NCBI GenBank assembly: GCA_018826515.1
Contig: JAHKAM010000007.1
Location: forward strand, 1 to 61,628
Reading direction: 5' to 3'
Length of the DNA: 61,628 bases
Origin: Alphaproteobacteria bacterium
GTDB taxonomy: Bacteria; Pseudomonadota; Alphaproteobacteria; Caulobacterales; Caulobacteraceae
This document shows, one piece after another, positions 55,842 to 61,628 of the stretch (position 1 is the first letter of the stretch; the number at the start of each line of letters is the position of its first letter). The notes beneath the pieces were generated by a model, which made no database searches, was not told the DNA's origin, and saw only the letters and a list, made by a program, of their open reading frames with translations. The position numbers and the translations under genes are program-made.

Positions 55842-56227
55842 GTCAGCGCTCCGAAGACTTCCTCGATCTTGCTGCGGAGGCTGCTCACCGTGAAGGGCTT
55901 GACCAGATAGTTGTTGACCCCGAACTGCTGGGCGCGGGCGACAAGGTCCGCGTCCGCGCGTCCGGTGAGCATGATGAAGGCGATCCCCTTCAACTGCGGC
56001 GTCATCCGCACTGCCCGCAACAACCCCAGACCATCGAGCCGGGGCATGTTGAAATCGGAGATGATCAGATTGATGCGTTTGGTCAGCAGCGCGCCGAGGG
56101 CGTCCTCGCCGTCGGCGGCCTCTTCGATCGTCGTGACGCCAATGTCTCGAAGACCATTGCGGACCAGTGACCGGATGGTCTGCTGATCATCGACAACGAG
56201 CACTTTCAGGTCAGTTGCAGCAGGCAT
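55838..56227 (-). CDS. cheY: Chemotaxis response regulator CheY (second copy)
   Basis: 129 residues. Complete receiver: VLVVDDQQTIRSL, phospho-Asp in LIISDFNMPRLDG, Thr in FIMLTGRAD and Lys in YLVKPFTVSSLRSKIEEVFG. The ending (KIEEVFG) and the PFTVSSLR helix resemble true flagellar-motor CheY proteins. Starts at the A of the cheB stop codon (TGATG). Several CheYs in one operon are normal in alphaproteobacteria; one usually signals and others act as phosphate sinks. Confidence 0.93.
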   Translation of the reverse strand: MPAATDLKVLVVDDQQTIRSLVRNGLRDIGVTTIEEAADGEDALGALLTKRINLIISDFNMPRLDGLGLLRAVRMTPQLKGIAFIMLTGRADADLVARAQQFGVNNYLVKPFTVSSLRSKIEEVFGALT

Positions 56228-57267
56228 CAGTGAACTCCAGCGCCTTCTCGCGCAGCGGCCCTCAGCACGGCCGGACCAATTCTTTCGAGGGGCAGTTGCC
56301 GCTCCACAGCGCCCATTTCGGCGGCGGCGCGCGGCATTCCAAAGACGACGCAGGTGGCTTCGTCCTGTCCGAAGGTGACGGCGCCGGCGTCGCGCATCGC
56401 GCGCAGGCCCTCGGCTCCATCGCGTCCCATGCCGGTCAGTATGGCCCCGATGGCCCGGCGGGCTCCCAGTCCGGCCACCGACTTGAACAGGACATCCACG
56501 GACGGCCTGTGGCCGCTGACCGGGTTACCCTCCTCCAGACGGCAGACCAGCCGGGCGCCGCTCCGGACCACCTTCAGATGGGTGGGGCCTCCCGGCGCGA
56601 GGTAGACGTGGCCGGGGAGCAGCGGCGCGCCATCGACGGCTTCCGTAACGCGGGGCGCGCAGGTGCGATCCATCCTGGCGGCGAAACTGGTGGTGAAATT
56701 CGCCGGCATATGCTGGGTGATCACCGTGGGCGGGCACGATGTGGGGAAGGTTCGCAGCACCGTGAGCAGGGCCTCGACCCCGCCCGTCGAGGCGCCGAAC
56801 GCCACAACCTCGGCCGCCGCGGTGTAGGGAAAGTCCGCGACCGCCGGCGCCGCCGCGGCCCCGCCGTCCCTGACCCGGGCGCGCGCCGCGATGCGCACCT
56901 TTTCAACCAGCTGGGAGAATTCGCCGGTGTGGACTCCCGCGGGCTTGCCGACGCAGTCCACGGCCCCGAGTTCCAGCGCCTGGATGGTGGCCTCGGCGCC
57001 GCGTTGGGTGAGGGTCGAGACCATGACGACCGGCATCGGGCGCAGGCGCATCAGCCTTTCCAGAAAATCCAGACCGCTCATGTTCGGCATCTCGATGTCG
57101 AGCGTGACGACGTCCGGATTCAGCGCCTTTATCGCGGCGCGGGCCTCCAACGGGTCGCCGGCCTCGCCGACGACGCAGATGTCGGGATCCTCGGCGAGCT
57201 GACGCGCGATCAGCGCCCGCATCGTGGGGGAGTCATCGACGACCAGGACCTTGATCCGGCTACCCAC
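56227..57267 (-). CDS. cheB: Protein-glutamate methylesterase/deamidase CheB
   Basis: 346 residues. N-terminal receiver ([14 protein letters not shown], phospho-Asp in [24 protein letters not shown]), linker with Ala/Val-rich segment, and C-terminal methylesterase with catalytic Ser in [15 protein letters not shown], His in [10 protein letters not shown] and Asp in [10 protein letters not shown]. Removes methyl groups from receptor glutamates after phosphorylation by CheA. Overlaps the cheR end by eight bases. Confidence 0.96.
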   Translation of the reverse strand: MGSRIKVLVVDDSPTMRALIARQLAEDPDICVVGEAGDPLEARAAIKALNPDVVTLDIEMPNMSGLDFLERLMRLRPMPVVMVSTLTQRGAEATIQALELGAVDCVGKPAGVHTGEFSQLVEKVRIAARARVRDGGAAAAPAVADFPYTAAAEVVAFGASTGGVEALLTVLRTFPTSCPPTVITQHMPANFTTSFAARMDRTCAPRVTEAVDGAPLLPGHVYLAPGGPTHLKVVRSGARLVCRLEEGNPVSGHRPSVDVLFKSVAGLGARRAIGAILTGMGRDGAEGLRAMRDAGAVTFGQDEATCVVFGMPRAAAEMGAVERQLPLERIGPAVLRAAAREGAGVH

Positions 57268-58126
57268 GACGCGCCTCCCGGCGGTACGCCGTCAGGCCGT
57301 CGGGCGTCAGGCCGGGCGCGCTGGCCCGCTCGGAATGGCCGATGTACAGATGGCCGCCGTCCTTCAGGGCGTCCGCGAACCGCCCGAACAGGCGCGACTG
57401 GGTCGGGTCGTCGAAATAGATGGCGACGTTGCGGCAGAAGATGATGTCGAACTGTCCCCTTATCGGCCAGTCGGCCAGGAGGTTAAGGGTCCGGAAGGCG
57501 ATCAGGGACTTGACCGCCGGCGACACGGTCCAGCCGGCGCCGGCGCGGACGAGATGCTTCGCCCGCACGCCGGCCGGGACGGGCTCGATATCGTCGGCGG
57601 AATAGGCCGCGGCGGCGGCCCGCTGCACGATCAGGGGGTCGATGTCCGAGGCCAGGATCCGGACATCGAGATTTCCCGCTTCCGGAAGCGCCTCAAGGAC
57701 GGTCATGGCGATGGTGTAGGGTTCGTGCCCCGCCGAACAGCCCGCTGACCAGATCCGCACCCGGCCGCCCGCTCGCGCGGCGGCGGCCAGCGCCGGCATC
57801 CGCTTGTCGAGCAGATCCGCGAAATGGTGCGGCTCGCGATAGAAGCGGGTGACGTTCGTGGTGAGGGCGCTCAGCATCGCGCTGCGCTCGTCCTCCGCGT
57901 CCGGTCCGTCCAGCAGGGCCCGATAGGCGGCGAAATCGCGGAGCCCCAGCACCCGCAGCCGTTTCGCCAGGCGCGAGTACACCAGCGTCGCCTTGGCCTC
58001 CACGAGATGGATGCCAGAGACTTCGTACATCAGCGCGGCGACGGCGCCGAAATCGTCCCAGGTAAAGGGAAATTCGCCCGCGACGGCGATCTCGGCTGCC
58101 CTGCTGCGCGAGAGCGCGGCCGTCAT
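57260..58126 (-). CDS. cheR: Chemoreceptor methyltransferase CheR
   Basis: 288 residues from the ATG at 58126, which overlaps the cheW stop (ATGA); the longer frame runs into cheW. N-terminal helical domain ([35 protein letters not shown]) and SAM-binding domain with [46 protein letters not shown] and [11 protein letters not shown]. Methylates receptor glutamates using S-adenosylmethionine. The beta-subdomain that docks to a receptor tail seems present, consistent with the WEEF tail of the MCP upstream. Confidence 0.96.
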   Translation of the reverse strand: MTAALSRSRAAEIAVAGEFPFTWDDFGAVAALMYEVSGIHLVEAKATLVYSRLAKRLRVLGLRDFAAYRALLDGPDAEDERSAMLSALTTNVTRFYREPHHFADLLDKRMPALAAAARAGGRVRIWSAGCSAGHEPYTIAMTVLEALPEAGNLDVRILASDIDPLIVQRAAAAAYSADDIEPVPAGVRAKHLVRAGAGWTVSPAVKSLIAFRTLNLLADWPIRGQFDIIFCRNVAIYFDDPTQSRLFGRFADALKDGGHLYIGHSERASAPGLTPDGLTAYRREARRG

Positions 58127-58584
58127 GCGGCCTCCGGCATGGCGGTGTCCGGCAGCAGGCCGTCGAGGGCGACCAGGCTGATCATGCCGTCTTCCTGCGC
58201 GATCACCCCGCGGACGAAGGCCCGCACGGTGTCGCAGGCGATATCCGGCGTCTGCTGGATCGACTCTTCCGCCACGGTCAGGATGTCGGAGACGGCCTCG
58301 ACGAGCAGCCCCACCGTCTTGCTGCCGATGCGGGCGACGATGATGACGTGGCGGGCCGAAGGACTGGTGGGCCCAAAGCCGAGGCGGGCGCCGAGGTCGA
58401 CGATCGGCAGCACCGTGCCGCGCAGGTTGATGACGCCCTTCACATAGGCCGGGGACTGGGGCAACGGCGTCGCCGGCGCCCATCCACGGATCTCGCGCAC
58501 ATATCGGATGTCGACACAGAACTCCTGGCCGCCGATACGAAAGGCGATCAGTTCACGGGCTTGGTCGGTGTTGGTGGCGGACAT
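58123..58584 (-). CDS. cheW: Chemotaxis coupling protein CheW
   Basis: 153 residues. SH3-like CheW fold: [20 protein letters not shown], the [20 protein letters not shown] segment with [18 protein letters not shown], and [14 protein letters not shown]. Bridges receptor tips and CheA. It begins three bases after the cheA stop. Confidence 0.96.
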   Translation of the reverse strand: MSATNTDQARELIAFRIGGQEFCVDIRYVREIRGWAPATPLPQSPAYVKGVINLRGTVLPIVDLGARLGFGPTSPSARHVIIVARIGSKTVGLLVEAVSDILTVAEESIQQTPDIACDTVRAFVRGVIAQEDGMISLVALDGLLPDTAMPEAA

Positions 58585-58587
58585 GGT

Positions 58588-60831
58588 TCAGCTCGCTTGT
58601 GCAAGGGGTGCGGGTCGGGGCGCGGCCTGCCGACGGCGGGCGATAACGCCGTCGACGTCGAGAATCAGGGCCACCCGGCCGTCGCCGAGAATCGTCGCGG
58701 CGGCGATGCCCGGGACCTGGTCGTAGTTCTGCTCCAGACTCTTGATGACGACCTGGCGCTGGCCCTGGATGCCGTCGACCCGAAGGGCGGCGAGGCCGCC
58801 GAGATCGCTCTCCACCAGCAGGGTCACGCCGGCGCCGGAGGCCGGGTCGCTGTCGAAATCCAGGGCCGTGGCCACGTCGATCAGGGGCACATGGCTGCCG
58901 CGGACGGAGAGAACCGCGCCATCGGGTCCGAGGCCGCGGATGTCGGCGGCCTTGGGCTGGAGGGTTTCCACGATGACGGTGATCGGGACGACCAGGGTCT
59001 GTGAGCCCACGCTGACGACCATGCCGTCGAGCACCGCAAGGGTTAGCGGCAGGCTGAGGGTGAACGTCGAGCCCTTGCCGGGGATCGAGGTGATGGTGAT
59101 CCGGCCGCCCAATGCCTGGATCGACCGTTTGACAACGTCCATGCCGACGCCGCGGCCCGAAATGTCCGACACTTCCGAGGCGGTGGAGAAGCCGGGAGCG
59201 AAGATCAGGTTGTCCACTTCCTCGTCGCTCAGCACCGCGTCGGGTTCGATCAGGCCGCGTTCGGCGGCGATCGCCTTGACGCGTGCGCGATCGATGCCCC
59301 GACCGTCGTCCGCGACCTCGATGACGATGCGACCGGAGCGATGCTGGGCCGAGAGCCGGATCACACCCTCACGGGGCTTGCCGGCCGCCACGCGGTCGTC
59401 CGGCGCTTCCAGGCCATGGTCGATGGCGTTGCGGATCATGTGCGTCAGCGGATCGGAGAGCCGCTCGATCACCGTCTTGTCGACCTCGGTGCCCTCGCCG
59501 TCCGTGACCAGGCGCACCGACTTGCCGGTCATCCCGGCCACCTCGCGGATCAGACGCGGCATGCGCTGGAAGACGGACTTCACCGGCTGGGCGCGGATCG
59601 CCATGACGCTGTCCTGGATTTCCCGGGTCAGCTGTTCCAGATCGTCGAGGCCGAGCGCGATATTGCCCGAGCGGACGATTCCCGCCTCGTGCACCTGCTG
59701 GGCCAGCATCGCCTGGTTGATGACCAGCTCCCCGACCAGGTCGATCAGCCGGTCCACCCGCTCGAGGTCGACCCGGATGGTGGTCTGGACGATGTTTTCG
59801 CCGGCGGTGGGCGCATTGGCCCGCGCCGCGGCCTTCGGGGCGGTCGAGGACTGGGGCTCGGGGAACGAGGGCGCGGCCACGGTCTGCGCCGCGGCGGCCC
59901 CGTCCTCGGGAGACGCCTCTCCGCCGCGCGCGAGGGCGAGCAGGGCGGCGAGCGACAGCCCCTCTTCGCCCGGCGAGCCTTCCGGCGCGAGCGGCGCGCT
60001 GTCGAGGTCGGCCGGCTCGGGGCCCTCCGCATCGGCCGGGGCATGGACCGCATGCACCTGAAGATCGCAGTCCCCGTCGACAAACTCGAAGACTTCTCGG
60101 ACCTGGTCCTCATGGACGCCCGCGTCCAGGTTGACGGTCCAGCTGAGCCAGGCGTCGCCCGTGTTCAGCCCGTCGAGGTCCGGCACCGCATCGCTGTTCA
60201 GGGTCACGTCGACCGGCCCGAGGCGCGCCAGCTCGCGGATCAGGTTCATCGCATCGTTTGCGTTCCGGTAGAGGCCGGGGTGGGGACGGAACTCGATGGT
60301 CCAGCCGATCACGGTCGGGGTGAGCGCGGACAGGCTGGTCATGGGCGGGGACGCCGACGGAGCCGCGCCGTCATCATCCGAAGCATCCAGCGAGACCAGC
60401 ATGGGGGAGAAGCCGAAATCGGGCTCGCCGGCGTCCGAGGGTTCCTCCACCCCGCAATAGGCCTCGAGCGCCTTGATCAGGTCGGCGTCCCCCTCTTCGC
60501 CGGGGTCGTTTCCGGCCTTGGCCGCGGCGACGTGGTCCGCCAGGCGATCCGCCGCCCTCAGCATCACCGCCACGAGGGGCGGATCCGCGTCCAGCCCGCC
60601 ATTCCGGACGCCGTCGAGCGTGGTTTCGAAGACGTGCGCGAACCGGACCAGGGACTCCAGACCGAAGGCGCCGGCCCCGCCCTTCACGGAGTGGACGGCG
60701 CGAAACACGGCGTTGACCGTCTCGGCATCCCCCTCTCCGGCCTGCAGGGCGAGAAGGCCGGACTCGAGGTCCGCGAGGAGTTCCTCACATTCCTGGAAGA
60801 AGGTCGCCTTGATGGATTCCATCGAGTCCAA
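58588..60831 (-). CDS. cheA: Chemotaxis histidine kinase CheA
   Basis: 747 residues. Hpt domain with phospho-His47 in FRAVHSVKGGAGAFGLE; a CheY/CheB-binding P2-like region with a long Pro/Ala linker; P3 dimerisation helices (TIRVDLERVDRLIDLVGELV); P4 ATPase with THMIRNAIDHGLE (N box), VADDGRGIDR (G1), GFSTASEVSDISGRGVGMDV (F/G2); and a P5 CheW-like domain ending with GDGRVALILDVDGVI. The P1-P2 segment is longer than in E. coli. Ten bases after the first cheY. Confidence 0.97.
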   Translation of the reverse strand: MDSMESIKATFFQECEELLADLESGLLALQAGEGDAETVNAVFRAVHSVKGGAGAFGLESLVRFAHVFETTLDGVRNGGLDADPPLVAVMLRAADRLADHVAAAKAGNDPGEEGDADLIKALEAYCGVEEPSDAGEPDFGFSPMLVSLDASDDDGAAPSASPPMTSLSALTPTVIGWTIEFRPHPGLYRNANDAMNLIRELARLGPVDVTLNSDAVPDLDGLNTGDAWLSWTVNLDAGVHEDQVREVFEFVDGDCDLQVHAVHAPADAEGPEPADLDSAPLAPEGSPGEEGLSLAALLALARGGEASPEDGAAAAQTVAAPSFPEPQSSTAPKAAARANAPTAGENIVQTTIRVDLERVDRLIDLVGELVINQAMLAQQVHEAGIVRSGNIALGLDDLEQLTREIQDSVMAIRAQPVKSVFQRMPRLIREVAGMTGKSVRLVTDGEGTEVDKTVIERLSDPLTHMIRNAIDHGLEAPDDRVAAGKPREGVIRLSAQHRSGRIVIEVADDGRGIDRARVKAIAAERGLIEPDAVLSDEEVDNLIFAPGFSTASEVSDISGRGVGMDVVKRSIQALGGRITITSIPGKGSTFTLSLPLTLAVLDGMVVSVGSQTLVVPITVIVETLQPKAADIRGLGPDGAVLSVRGSHVPLIDVATALDFDSDPASGAGVTLLVESDLGGLAALRVDGIQGQRQVVIKSLEQNYDQVPGIAAATILGDGRVALILDVDGVIARRRQAAPRPAPLAQAS

Positions 60832-60841
60832 AATACAATCC

Positions 60842-61210
60842 TCAGGCTGCGACGCGGCGAACGGCGTCGACGAGTTTCACCGGGTCGAAAGGCTTGACGA
60901 TCCATCCGGTGGCCCCGGCGTCCCGCGCACGCTGCTTCTTCTCGGCGTCGCTTTCGGTGGTCAGGACCAGGATGGGCGTGGCGCGGCGACGGTCGTCACG
61001 GCGCACGGCCTCGATGAAGCCGAACCCGTCCATGTTCGGCATGTTGATGTCGGTGATGATCACGTCGGGCTCCGACTGGGCCAGCACCTCCAGACCGTGC
61101 ACCCCGTCCACCGCCTGGATGACCTCGAATTTCGCGTCGACCAGCGCCAGCCGAAGCATGTCTCGCATGGTGCGGGAATCGTCGACCGTGAGGATGACCT
61201 TGATCGTCAT
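60842..61210 (-). CDS. cheY: Chemotaxis response regulator CheY (first copy)
   Basis: 122 residues. Receiver with acidic residues in VILTVDDSRTMRDML, phospho-Asp in VIITDINMPNMDGFG, Thr in ILVLTTESD and Lys in GWIVKPFDPVKLVDAVRRVA. This TTESDAEKK and WIVKPFDP pattern is common in the CheY encoded next to cheA. The start overlaps the STAS gene by four bases. Confidence 0.95.
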   Translation of the reverse strand: MTIKVILTVDDSRTMRDMLRLALVDAKFEVIQAVDGVHGLEVLAQSEPDVIITDINMPNMDGFGFIEAVRRDDRRRATPILVLTTESDAEKKQRARDAGATGWIVKPFDPVKLVDAVRRVAA

Positions 61211-61488
61211 TGTCCTTGCGCTCCGTTCAGCGAGGCGGCGGGGAAACCGAGCCGCTCGACCGCGGTGGTCAGGTTGAAGGATGGGTCGATCACGCGCAGT
61301 CGGAAGCCGTCAGCGGACCAGGTCTGGAATGCGGAGATCAGCAGCTGCAAGCCCTGGCCGCCGATGCGGTCGACCATGGAGCCATCGAGGTCGAGGTCTG
61401 AACCGCGCCGCTCCCGGAGGGCGGAAAGGAGCCCCTCAAGCGACGTCGAGTCGAGCCGGCCCGGCAGGACCAGGGGCTGATCCGCCAT
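61207..61488 (-). CDS. STAS-domain protein of the che operon (CheX position)
   Basis: 93 residues, a single STAS domain: QPLVLPGRLDSTSLEGLLSA, then DLDLDGSMVDRIGGQGLQLL with the usual phosphoacceptor Ser position, and RLRVIDPSFNLTTAVERLGF. Alphaproteobacterial che operons commonly have such a gene between the receptor and cheY; it is called cheX in Caulobacter but is unrelated to the CheX phosphatase of Borrelia. Its ATG overlaps the MCP stop (TGATG). Confidence 0.88.
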   Translation of the reverse strand: MADQPLVLPGRLDSTSLEGLLSALRERRGSDLDLDGSMVDRIGGQGLQLLISAFQTWSADGFRLRVIDPSFNLTTAVERLGFPAASLNGAQGQ

Positions 61489-61628
61489 CAGAACTCCTCC
61501 CAGCTTTCGGAGGTCTGCACCGCCGCCGCGGCGGCGCCGCCGCCGGCCGCACGCCGGGGCGCGGCATAGCGGTTGGCGAAGTCGGCGATGCGGGAGTTCG
61601 CCGCCCGGATCGGCGCGGCCGCGGCGCG
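61488..61628 (-). CDS. Methyl-accepting chemotaxis protein, C-terminal end (5' part outside window)
   Basis: Only the last 46 codons are present. The visible tail is Ala/Arg-rich (SRIADFANRYAAPRRAAGGG) and ends SESWEEF. The final W-E-E-F resembles the NWETF pentapeptide by which CheR and CheB dock on E. coli receptors. Position before the STAS gene matches the first receptor gene (mcpA) of the Caulobacter che operon. The methyl-accepting helices are outside the window. Confidence 0.82.
   Translation of the reverse strand, partial: RAAAAPIRAANSRIADFANRYAAPRRAAGGGAAAAAVQTSESWEEF

Overview
The window is one contiguous, gene-dense stretch of a high-GC alphaproteobacterial chromosome, and Caulobacteraceae (Brevundimonas/Caulobacter-like) fits best. 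The main reason is the last 8 kb: an MCP C-terminus followed by STAS(CheX)-CheY-CheA-CheW-CheR-CheB-CheY-CheD-CheU-CheY-CheE, all overlapping and on the minus strand, the order known from the main Caulobacter chemotaxis operon. PhaR, a class Ia NrdA of about 630 residues, YidC/RnpA/RpmH and a PutA without a DNA-binding domain agree with this. The genus is an inference.

Layout. 1-867: 3' end of thiC. 887-2752: a visibly AT-richer DUF4365/TPR gene that looks acquired. 2.9-5.9 kb: a repeat-rich zone with a duplicated 102-bp fragment of the DsbA-like gene, a zeta-toxin-like P-loop kinase overlapping a 60-residue ORF, and several palindromic intergenic elements. 6.5-9.6 kb: thiolase, hemolysin III-like protein and PhaR, suggesting polyhydroxyalkanoate metabolism. 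10.3-14.7 kb: divergent GT2 and ArnT-like GT39 glycosyltransferases and an HMG-CoA-lyase-like enzyme. 14.7-20.3 kb: PutA, a GT4 glycosyltransferase and PstS. 20.4-26.6 kb: a complete branched-chain 2-oxoacid dehydrogenase operon (E1 alpha, E1 beta, E2, E3) with a divergent Lrp/AsnC regulator (BkdR-like). 26.6-31 kb: beta-propeller protein, pirin, luciferase-like oxidoreductase, alpha/beta hydrolase. 31-34.3 kb: rpmH-rnpA-yidC-engB block bounded by two copies of a 133-135 bp terminal-inverted-repeat element. 34.4-41.6 kb: TVP38-family protein, orphan histidine kinase, coiled-coil exported protein, and a cytochrome b561/molybdopterin oxidoreductase pair followed by two exported hydrolases. 41.6-50 kb: nrdB and nrdA on opposite strands 5.4 kb apart, both with NrdR-box-like sites, separated by a GST, a MASE1 hybrid kinase, a VanZ-like protein, a GDT1/UPF0016 transporter with a yybP-ykoY (Mn2+) riboswitch, and a PAP2 phosphatase. 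50-53 kb: LpxR-like protein, gamma-glutamyltransferase and tRNA-Arg(ACG). 53.5-61.6 kb: single-domain response regulator, then the chemotaxis operon.

The most unusual observations are: (1) palindromic intergenic-type repeats carried in frame inside both linkers of the E2 (bkdB) gene, one of them a reversed copy of elements found between genes at 3.1 and 4.0 kb; (2) a Mn2+ riboswitch whose conserved GGGGAGTAG supplies the stop codon of the upstream PAP2 gene; (3) tandem NrdR boxes exactly 31 bp apart in front of nrdA; (4) terminal-inverted-repeat elements flanking engB-yidC-rnpA, one of them in the normally tight rpmH-rnpA gap. No transposase, integrase, phage structural gene or CRISPR array was seen. 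All family assignments come from reading motifs, without database searches.
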